This document shows positions 55,217 through 64,000 of a stretch of 64,000 bases of DNA, in pieces. How positions within the stretch are numbered: position 1 is the first letter of the stretch; the number at the start of each line of letters is the position of its first letter. This DNA comes from Lepidodermella squamata. Lineage: Eukaryota; Gastrotricha. The position numbers and the translations under genes are program-made. The notes below the pieces were generated by a model. That model was not told where the DNA came from, did no database searches, and saw nothing but the letters and a program-made list of their open reading frames with translations. The stretch is taken from assembly GCA_047495785.1 (NCBI GenBank), contig JBLDXI010000020.1:806001-870000 (forward strand), in the 5' to 3' direction.

Positions 55217-57526
55217 TCAGCTTGAATAGTCTTTCACGTTCGACCGGCTTCGCAGCATTTTACCGGCAACAGGCTTCAACAGCCTCTTATCACAATCATC
55301 GACCGGAACGTTCAGCGACACGTGACTCTGCTTGATTTTCGCGTCGATTAAAGCGGCGCACTCGACGTGATTCTCCTCACGCGCTAAATTCAGCGCAGTT
55401 TTACCCGTCGCATCGCGCAGTGTGACGTCAGCCCCATTGCTCAACAAAAACTTGACTTTCCACGCCTTGCCAGCCGAAGCTGCCCAATGCAGCAGAGTTC
55501 TATTTGTGACAGAATCCCGCGCGTTGACATCAGCTCCTCTCGCCAACAACAACTGAGACGTTTCGAAATAGTCGCTTTCCATCGCGAGAATTAAGGCAGT
55601 TTTTCCCAACGAATTTTTCGCATCAATCGCCGCGCCGTAGTCGAGCAGCAAATCGACGGTTTTAATCGCACCACAACGAGCTGCCTCTAATAAAGCGGTA
55701 TTACCCTCAGAGTTTGAGTTTCTAGTCTCTACATTAGCGCCGCAGTGTTCTAGGAGAAATTTAACGTCCTGGGTATATCCCTGGCTTGCGGCTAATGACA
55801 GAACAGTTTGGCCACTCGGTGACGAAGTCTCGATATTGGCGCCACCCTCAGATCGCAGAATTTTCACAATTTCAAGCCGGTCACTCTCAGCCGCGACGTA
55901 GAGCGCGGTTTTGCCGCATCGATTCACAGCTTCAACGTCTGCCGCTGCTTGAATCAGCGCTCGAACTGTCCCGACTTGACCCTTTTGAGCGGCGAGCATC
56001 AGCGGCGTGTTCTCGTCGCGTTGACTTCGCGCCTCGATTGATGCGCCGTGGCGTAGTAGCAATTTAACAGCCTCGACTTGACCGTTCATTGCCGCGATCA
56101 TGAGAGCGGTCAGGCCTGACGATGCGTCTTTGTATTCGAGGTCGAATGAGCCCATTTCAAGGAGACTCCGCAGCTTCAACAAGTCGTTACGCTTGACTGC
56201 CTCTATACACATTGCACCACGCGACTGAAAAAATTAATTAAAGAATTAATTGAAAAAACAGGATGGATCTATGTATTTATTCAGAATATCGAAATTAAAA
56301 ATATGTAATTAAAAATAAGTAAAATTTGGAAAAAAGTACGAAATTGCAAATAAATTGCACCACGCGACTGAAAATTAATAAATAATTAAATCCATTAAAA
56401 ACCCGTTTATACTGAATAAAAAACAATTGAAAAATCGAATTAAAATAAATTTTTCGAGCAAAAGGTTAGGGAGACCCGTTGGAAGCTTTAAATGTACCTT
56501 TTCACGATCTGATTGTTTCGAGGAGTTCGACGCTGACGATGTATTCGAATAGGTCGAAGGCATTGTTCCCATGTCTTGCGAATGGGTCATTTCTTCTGTC
56601 TCTTGATGCTGATCTTCTACAGGCAACATCAAAGTCGTAAGCGACTCGGCCCTTGGTGATGGAATTCTGATTTCCTCTGATACGGTCGAATGAGCAATCG
56701 GCATTGTATTCATTTCTTTCAGTAGCTTCTTCAAATTCTACCAACAATGTTGATTTCAAGAGATTTTTTATCATGCAAATTGATTTTTTTTACCTTGATT
56801 TCTTTTTTCGCAGTATGCAGCTTTCGTTTAGCTGCTGCTTCTGAGGCTTTGGCCGATCGTAGTTTATCTTCGAGCTTCTCAATTTTCCGATTTGACTCCT
56901 CTTTAGACGCCTCAGCCGCAGTTTGAACCACCTTGATCAGCGTCTCCAGATTGGCGATCATTTTCGAAGCTTCGCGCTCAGAATCGTCAGCTATGTCGTT
57001 GTAGGCCTTCAGTTGAGCCTCGAGCTCTTCGATTCGCATTTGAGCATCGTGGGCCGATTGCTCCAGCATCTAATTCAAAATTAGAAAAGGAACCAGATGA
57101 AAAATTTGAAGGTACGTACTTGTTCCAACTTGGCTGTATCTGCATTAGAAACCTGTAGACAAATTCGACGATTTTTAACCTTGATAACTAACGAAAGATT
57201 CATACTTCGAGTTGAGCTTCAAGGCTCAAAATAATGCTGTTAGCAGCGGCTTCAGCTGCCTCGGTTGCTTCAAGCCTGCGTTCCAGGTCCGCCATCGTTT
57301 CATGGCTCTCGTTAATGGCGCTCTCTGAGGCCTGTTTCAGCTTTTTAAATCGGTTCTCTAAAATGGCAACCTTCTGCCGTTCTTCATTCAGTGCCGTCGT
57401 CTGTGGAAAGTTGAAGAATTACAAAATCGAATTAGTCAGTTCTTAGCTTACCAGTTGTTGTTCGATAGTAGGTCCTTTTGGTTTCTTGCCTTTATGGGAT
57501 GGCAAGTGAAAACAACCCGTTGGCAT
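55217..57526 (-). CDS. Coiled-coil and ankyrin-repeat protein
   Basis: Six exons: 57452-57526 (ATG at 57526), 57206-57400, 57120-57152, 56794-57069, 56498-56737 and 55217-56224, all phase 0; 608 residues. Residues about 30-200 form a long coiled coil with many Glu, Lys, Leu and Ala (for example LENRFKKLKQASESAINE). A Ser/Thr-rich linker follows (about 205-275). Then come about nine ankyrin repeats (SSGLTALMIAAMNGQVEAV onward) and a basic tail. Coiled coil plus ankyrin suggests an oligomeric scaffold; no catalytic domain. All-phase-0 exons could allow exon skipping. Confidence 0.82.
56210..56375. repeat. Duplicated splice-acceptor segment
   Basis: TTGCACCACGCGACTGAAAA occurs at 56212-56231, across the acceptor of the last ankyrin exon, and again at 56354-56373 inside the intron. 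The intron copy also reproduces a usable acceptor (minus strand TTTTCAG|TCGCGTGG). The 142-bp spacing suggests a local tandem duplication. Confidence 0.75.
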
Positions 57527-58798
57527 TTATGGTGAAAACAAATTCAACAATAAAAATGTGCTCAGTATTTGTGTTCAATTTTATTAGTACTGCTTCTTGG
57601 AAAATTTTAGCCTTGCTAGAAATAAGCTGTTGCAAGGCAACATATGACTCGCGGCTCGAGATGCCAAGGCACGCGTTTACTAATTTATCTAAATTTCAAG
57701 TCATTATTCTTGAGTAAACATGAAGCTCGCAGTTCATAATCATGGAATTATTTGTTTGTTAAGTCGGGAAAAATCAGTTCGATCAGGTACCTTTGAGCTT
57801 AGGTTCTTAGCAGAATAGCATTTAGAGCAATCCGTTACCGTACTGCCCGGTTTATTGGGCCTGTCCTTTATTTTTCAAACAAAGTCGAAACCCTGCCTTA
57901 TAATTGAGACCGCCCTTTAATTGAGGGCCTGACCTTTATTATTTCGAATGACCTTTGGACCCCATCTTTGAATATTATCACGATTTGCATTTTCTAACTT
58001 TTGATAAGACGGATCTCATGAATATGCTTGTATGTTCTAGAATTAAATCGCCATTCCGTAAAAGTTGAAAAAAGTGGCACAGAAAAATTGGATTCACTTT
58101 GTTGTTCGTGTCAGCTTGGCGGGGTAATTAAAATTTAATTAAAAATTCCTTTGTTATTTTTCCTTTCATTCATAAAAACGTGCACGCCTTTCACCTCTCA
58201 CCTTCACATTGACATGGGCAAGACTATGAATTCCACTTTTTTCGGGTCCTTCACGGTATAAGGTTAGGTACTTGTTTTAGGTACATCAATCAATGTATAT
58301 CAATCTAAAGTGGAAAAGCCACAAAAAACCAGGAATTTTCCACTATGACTACAAGGACTATCCAGGCCAAAACAAAAAATCGAAATGTTTTTCTCATTAT
58401 TTCCTATCTGAGACGTTATGAATCATAACTTTGATCTGACAAGATGATCTTAAGCGCATCCTGATTTTGTAATGACAATGTCCAGCGCATCTTTAATCGC
58501 CAGCGATGTTGACGCTTCTTGACAGGAAAACCCCGACATCCTGTAAAACGAGCTCGGTATTTAGCCGAGCGAACAGCCGTGAGAACTTCTGCTGCAAATC
58601 AATAAAAAGGAGGCGATGTGTGCTTCACATGCGACTCGGCATCTATAATCCTCAACAACTTAGAAATAAAAAGTGACACTAAAGGATTATCGCCGAACTT
58701 CAAAAGATATCTTTAAAAAATAATGTCGCTTGAAATCCTATTCCGGTCAAATTTATTTGATTAATTTTCACATTTTTCAGTTTTAATATTCAAAAATC
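57527..58798. other. Divergent intergenic region
   Basis: 1.27 kb between the coiled-coil ankyrin gene (minus) and the GPCR (plus). AT-rich; contains repeated phrases of the type CCTTTAATTGAGG and CCTTTATT (about 57850-57940) that recur near 48915. No gene. Confidence 0.5.
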
Positions 58799-59888
58799 AT
58801 GAGCAATTCGACTAAATTGCTCGTTATGACCACGAACTCTTGTATTCATAAAGTCAACAATTCACTAGCCGAGACGATACTATATGGCCTCGTTTTACCT
58901 GTGATATGCGTCGGCGGCGCGATTTGCAACGTTTTTGTTTTAGCCACCCTTCGTAATCAGAAACGCTTCGCATCTTCTACCTATGTCTACCAGCGGCTAG
59001 TCGCCGGTTTCCAAGCCGGCATTTTAACGCTATTCCTATGGGAATTTCTCGACATGGCGTTCAACAGCCATTACTACGTATTTAGCTCATATTTTCGCGG
59101 ATATTTCCAATGGCCACTCGTATCATTCGGATCAACGTTGAGCCTTCTCTTTACTGTAGCATTCACTGTGGATAGGTTGAACTTCCTGAATCAACCCAAT
59201 TGGCAAATCGCCACGGTTGAGAGGCGGCGTAAATTAGCCCAGGGCATATCAGCCTTGATCGTGTTCTTTGGCACCATTCTCAACCTGCCACGCATGATTG
59301 CGTTCCAGGTCGCCAGCGCGACGGGTTGCCTCGAGAGCCGATGGTCGCGACAGCCCGGGAGCTGGTTTACCATATACTCGTATGCAAGGTTGATCATTTT
59401 CAACGCGACTGCTGTTACAATTTTGATTGTCGTCAACGTCATTTTCATCATTCGAATAATCAGGGGCCGTCGAGCTTTGACTAGAAATGCGAGAAATTCG
59501 GCTGTAGTCGCAATTCAAAGCCATTTAAAGCAGGAAAATTCAGTTACTCTGTCCCTAACTGGGGCGATCTTGGTTTGCTTGTTCGGGGAAATTCCAGGTA
59601 ATTTCTAGTAATTTATTCCGATAGATTCATTGAAGTTTATTTGTAGCGATACTGTTCAATCCATTGACCGCAGTTTTCCTCTGGGAGTACTTTGACCTGC
59701 CACCCGAATCTATGCAGCAGGCGAAAAGATTCGCGTTGGTTTGCGTTATTCTCGCCCATAGTGGCAATTTCGTTGTTTACTTCGCGGCGAATAAAGCTTT
59801 TCGTAAGGCTTTTCGCCAGACTTTCGTGAGCAAGAGAAAAAACGCAAATAAGCACGTTAGGAATAATTATATTCTAGGTCATCGCTGA
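58799..59888 (+). CDS. Class A GPCR, peptide-receptor-like
   Basis: Exons 58799-59597 and 59647-59888; 346 residues. Seven hydrophobic helices. N-terminal N-x-S/T glycosylation sites (NST, NNS). TM1 carries ICNVFVLATL (the GN motif altered to CN). TM3 ends TVDRLNFLN (DRL in place of DRY). TM7 ends NFVVYFAANKAFRKAF, a variant of NPxxY followed by helix 8. The pattern resembles invertebrate FMRFamide or myosuppressin-type receptors, by motif only. The single intron lies in TM6. Ligand not assignable. Confidence 0.82.
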
Positions 59889-61635
59889 CTGTACGTTGTA
59901 CTCATGCATTTTTTTTCTTCATTTTTTCGTGAATGTCCTGTCCGACCGAAAAATTAATTTGAATAAATCAAATACGCGGCCGGTTGAGAAAAGTATGAAA
60001 AAGTGCGTTTTTTATGTGAAAAAGCTAAAAGAAAAACAATGACGCGAAATTAAAGTATTTTTTAATTGAAGTTTGTTGTAAAAGAGTAAAAGGTAAAGCA
60101 CGTGCCAATTGTTTGAATTTCACAATAATACCGATGCATTTTTTAGTTGGGTCTTCTTAAGCCCATGAAAAGCGAGGCGAAAATTTAGCTAAACTTTTCA
60201 TTTGATTTTCATGCCTTTTTGGAGTTCCGCGGTCCAATTTAATCGTTGCCTATTGTCCTGCCCCCTACCGATGTTCACAACTTGATACTAAGGCCACTTG
60301 GGAAGATGGGGTCTACAGAAGGATAAACGCGGCGGATTCCCGAATTTTAGCGATTAATTAAAGTTAGCGAACTTTTGCTCTAACGAACTTTTCAAGGTGG
60401 CTCCGCGTCAGCTATACATTTTTTTATACCGGATTTGAGTCGCGCGCGCTCATAGCTGATTCATCTGTTTCGCTGTTTCGATTTTATGACGGCTTAATCA
60501 TGCCTCTGAAGATGCTTTAACTTAATGGATGAGCAGCTAGATTCTGCTTCCGACTCTTTTTACCTTCATGTTGAATCCTCCGAAAGTTCGGGGTCTTCCG
60601 AATTTTAATATAAATGCTCTAGCAAACTTTCTTCATAGCGGAGTTTTTTACGCGGCACCTTATCGTGGTTCGTTATAGCTTAAGGTGGACTGTAGTAATA
60701 TAAAAACTGAAAAGGAATGGAAAATCGCCATTTTACTTTTTGTCACATCTTTATTTTCGAAAATCGAAAATGCCCAATTTTGCAAAAACCTTACTTCACT
60801 CATCCTGGGAATTCATCTGCAGGGTGGCCACAAAAGTAAGCAGTATAATACCCGTTACTGAAAATTTGAAATAAATACTTTAGAGCACTTCAAGTTGTTG
60901 CTTGTCTTCAGAAATTCAAACTTTCAAACAAAGAAGAATTCTATCGATAATTATTTTCCCACGAAAACCCATGAATGTCCCTAGTTGATCTCATCTACCT
61001 TAAAAAAAACATTTGCTCGTCTCAATAAATTGCGTGAAGCTCGTTGTCCTGGAATGCAGTTTTTTGTAACAAAATAATCGCAGGTTTTTTGGCAAGATGT
61101 ACTAATACTGGATAGTGGCTTTTTCGAGGGTCTAATTCATTGTTATCGGCACATCAAACATGATGTTAAACCTCGCGAGCATTGGATTCTACGATATTTT
61201 GGTATGCGCTGGCAAGAGCAACAAGCCGCGTGGGCTTTAATTATCTTCACGATAAACCTCTTCTAATAATGCAGTTGGCTTCGCTCTCATCGAATGGAGT
61301 AGTCGACCTGGCGTAGGCCGCATGTTTTGTTGCGGCCGTGGAGCCGTGTCGTCACACGCGCGGGTTGAAACACAAAAAAAGCCGGTCTTCACAAACTTAG
61401 CAATAAAAAAAATGTAACGCGCGCTCGCGTTTTTGCCGCATCCACATTAGTAAATGTCATTAGAACAAATAATAAATAAGTATAAATAATTATTTACTGG
61501 TTTAGAAGTGACTGACTATATAGCTACTGACTTGCGTACTTAACGCGTGCGCATTAAGGCGTGCGATTTTCGGAGCTAAAAAGCTGTATTATCTATGCAT
61601 TTTTAGGTATTTTTTATACATTGAATGCCAGATAG
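59889..61635. other. Intergenic region
   Basis: 1.75 kb, AT-rich with no supported gene. Presumably GPCR 3' UTR followed by the promoter of the next gene. Confidence 0.5.
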
Positions 61636-62804
61636 ATGCCGAACGAAATTCAGCGTTCGTCGATGGCCGCTGACGATAAGCCGCAGCTGGACCATGAAAG
61701 AACCTCGCCAACGTTAGAAATCGAGCAAGACGGAGATGAAGTTGCGGTCTTTCAAGAACCGGACGCTATTACACCGGAGAGCGGAGATGTAGAACCGGAT
61801 TTGGAGCCTATTATTCTCTACCCTATCCCTATCGTCCCAATTTTGCTACCCGTTCTTGTACCTGTACCAGTCCCGGAGGAATACGCGGCTATTGAGCTTA
61901 TTCTTGGCCATCAATTTCTCGATAAATCACTTATTTTCCAAGTGAGACAGACTTCAGTTTTCAAATCGCCTATATATCTAAAAAAATGTAGGCTATTACG
62001 AAACACGCCAATCCATCGATAGGTGAATGGGAAAACGAAGGCGGCAAACTCATTTGCGGTTACCTGGCTGGGCAAATATCGAAAGTCGTTAAAAATCGCG
62101 CGTGTAAAGAAATCAGGAAGGCGAGGCCTCAGTTCGACCGAACCCGAAATATAATCGCCAGCAATAATACTCTCGGATCGTTAGTGATAACGTAGGTCAT
62201 CGTTTTTGTCATTATTTCAGGCGATTTATCTTTATTTTGTTTGCTCTAGATCTGGACTAGTGGACTTTTTACCGTTTGACCCTCGCGTGGTTGGCGATAT
62301 TCAGATTGCGAAAAGGTTCTACGCCGATATGGTTGCGGATTACGGAGGTTACGACGAGGTTCCAAGTCATTCTTTCTACATCCCCTGCTATTATTCGCGG
62401 AAAACCGGCCGCGTAACTGCCATTAACGTCCCAGAAGTGCTGTCCAAGTATTTGAAAGCCCTCATTTTCGCCATATATCTCGATCTCGGCTGCGATGAAA
62501 GTCGGTGTTTCAGCGTATTGGAACCTCTTTTGTTACCTCATCTTCGTAAGTTTATTAAGGAGGAGTTTTTTCGTTATTTTTTAATTATTTTTTTACAGGA
62601 TTTTACTTCCAGCGAGAAGTCGTCGATCCAATCTGGCTGGCGAATCACCGTAAAATCTCGATGAGCAAAGAATTTATCGAAACTATGGCCGGCGGTTCGT
62701 GTAACTTCAACCTTCGCCAAAAAGCGGCTGCGCTCAATCTGTTGTACGAAAGATTCGGCTTCACGTGGCCTTTCATGCTGCTCGTTGACGACGAACATAG
62801 ATGA
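61636..62804 (+). CDS. Unrecognised spliced gene
   Basis: Exons 61636-61941, 61992-62183, 62221-62545 and 62599-62804; 342 residues, the sum divisible by three. The donor of intron 2 is uncertain (GTGATA at 62184 keeps the frame). Residues 1-55 are acidic and probably disordered. Next is a hydrophobic Pro/Val/Ile/Leu stretch (IPIVPILLPVLVPVPVP, about residues 59-76) that is too proline-rich for a simple membrane helix. The remaining 260 residues look globular, mixed alpha/beta, with aromatic and cysteine residues (LPFDPRVVGDIQIAKRFYAD, GFTWPF). I know no matching family. An alternative ATG at 61624 is in another frame and is ignored. Confidence 0.65.
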
Positions 62805-64000
62805 TTATTTAGTAAAAAAAATGACTTTCAATATAATAACTGACATTAATATAATTTCAACCTGGCAGATGCTAAATTTTGCGCCCGGTGGCCGCACCGG
62901 AAAATTTAGCATCTCTAGTCAAAAAAATGACATAAAAAATTATGTTTTCTTAAAAAGCGCCAATATATTAACCGGTTTAACATGGATATAATATTATATT
63001 TTTCTAAATTAGCCGATAATTTGTGTCGTTGAATTCTTCTGCCGCGCCTTTTTTGGTTATAGCCCTCGTTATTGCACTGATAGAGCTTACTAAACCGCCG
63101 CTGCCAAAAAATTAATAATTTAATTAAGCCGTGCGTAATTGCGACGTGATGACGTCAAGGCATGCGTCACGGCAGCCTGTTTTGTTGATTTTTTAGCAGC
63201 TTGGTAGAAATAGGCCTATAGTCAAAACAAAGTATAACTCATCAACTGGCGAGGCTTGAGTTTAACGGTATTATTTATGTTCCCATTATACTATCTTTTA
63301 ATAATTGATGGATAGCGTAAAGTCAGACGCCTGCGCCTTTGTCCAATAATGTTGTTGTCAGATTATTTGTTAAAAAACTATTGACCAGCCTTTCAGCGAA
63401 TAGACGAGGTGTGTCAAACAATCAAACCTTGTGTGCCTTTTACTGTGTTCGGTGTCAAAATATGCATGCAACTGACTTTATTCTGATTTTCAATGAATAC
63501 TGTAAATAAGGTATGATCAGAGGTTGTTAAGTGATTTCTCTCGCTGTTTTATTCCGGAATAAAAAGAAATTATTTTTTATATATCTTTTTTGTCAACATT
63601 GAGGCATAAAGGTAGCATCCTGAATAACGCAACCCTCGACGCGGTGTGGCGGCTTATTTTTTATTATTATTATTATCTCCGCTAGATTTAGTCAGAAGTT
63701 GACTCTTCATCATGTAAAAAAAAACTCGCGGTTTTTCTCTACACGAAACGCCGGCACTTCATGCTTTTATATTTGGCGTTTATTCCCGTGTGCTGTACTG
63801 TCTCATCGTATCATTAGCGAAGCCGCAACAGTCGAGTTGAAGCTTGTTTATATCAGCTTGAATGTGACAGGTGACAGAAGATGTCTTTCGTGAAATATAT
63901 ACGTGCAACCTCCTCCTTTTTCTTTCCATCTGCCACCTTAAAGCTGATATAATAAAAAGCTTTTTCGGCGTCTCTTACGCTAATTTAGACAATCTTGTAA
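62805..64000. other. Intergenic region to the window end
   Basis: AT-rich, with a strong hairpin close to the preceding gene and TTA/ATT simple repeats near 63655-63680. No gene supported; short reading frames lack domains. Confidence 0.5.
62867..62914. repeat. Strong composite hairpin downstream of the unrecognised gene
   Basis: Arms AGATGCTAAATTTT (62867-62880) and AAAATTTAGCATCT (62901-62914) are perfect complements. Inside lies a second stem, CCGGTG paired with CACCGG around a GCCG loop. It starts 63 bp after the stop codon, so it may lie in the 3' UTR. Confidence 0.75.

Noticed and set aside
62184-62220. GTAGGT at 62192 as the intron donor in the unrecognised gene
   Set aside because: It is the better consensus but breaks the frame into the next exon. 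GTGATA at 62184 keeps it. The choice remains unproven.
1-64000. Confident assignment to nematodes
   Set aside because: Receptor expansion and tight spacing fit, but the HCN channel and the variable splice acceptors (ATATAG, TTACAG, TTTCAG) do not fit rhabditid nematodes well.

Overview
The window is animal nuclear DNA. It has spliced genes with short introns (mostly 40-70 bp, GT-AG, T-rich acceptors), tandem gene families and a retrovirus-like LTR element. The gene set (divergent nuclear receptors, Cys-loop channels, an HCN channel, an ABCA transporter, a class A GPCR) points to a compact-genome invertebrate bilaterian. Nuclear receptor expansion and tight gene spacing recall nematodes. An HCN channel is, to my knowledge, missing from the well studied rhabditid nematodes, so I leave the phylum open (enoplean nematode, tardigrade, rotifer or similar).

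Layout. 0-7.3 kb: three divergent nuclear receptor genes on the minus strand; the first two are a recent segmental duplication that includes the promoter. 7.5-10.2 kb: an HCN-type channel. 10.5-24.4 kb: nine head-to-tail Cys-loop channel genes, all on the minus strand, some only about 90-150 bp apart. 24.7-27 kb: a small homeodomain-like gene (+) and an ankyrin gene (-). 27.3-38.4 kb: a trypsin-like protease gene (-) split by a complete 9.7-kb Ty3/gypsy-type retroelement (+) with gag, pol and env-like ORFs, identical LTRs and a 4-bp target duplication. 39.4-40.5 kb: a secreted ankyrin protein (+). 40.8-47.6 kb: a full-length ABCA transporter (-). 50.3-54.4 kb: a TIR domain fused to eight PLAT repeats (+). 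55.2-57.5 kb: a coiled-coil/ankyrin protein (-). 58.8-59.9 kb: a peptide-receptor-like GPCR (+). 61.6-62.8 kb: an unrecognised gene (+). The rest is AT-rich intergenic DNA with a few palindromes and dispersed repeats.

Exon models were built by hand from splice signals, reading frame and family conservation. Apart from the truncated first gene, each complete model sums to a multiple of three.

The most notable items are: the TIR-PLAT8 architecture with a decaying ninth PLAT repeat after the stop; the nine channels with very short M3-M4 loops, a WxPH loop A and an extra N-terminal cysteine motif; the intact env-bearing retroelement with a textbook -1 frameshift signal, inserted so recently that removing it leaves an undamaged protease reading frame; and the nuclear receptors lacking one zinc-binding cysteine of the second finger.
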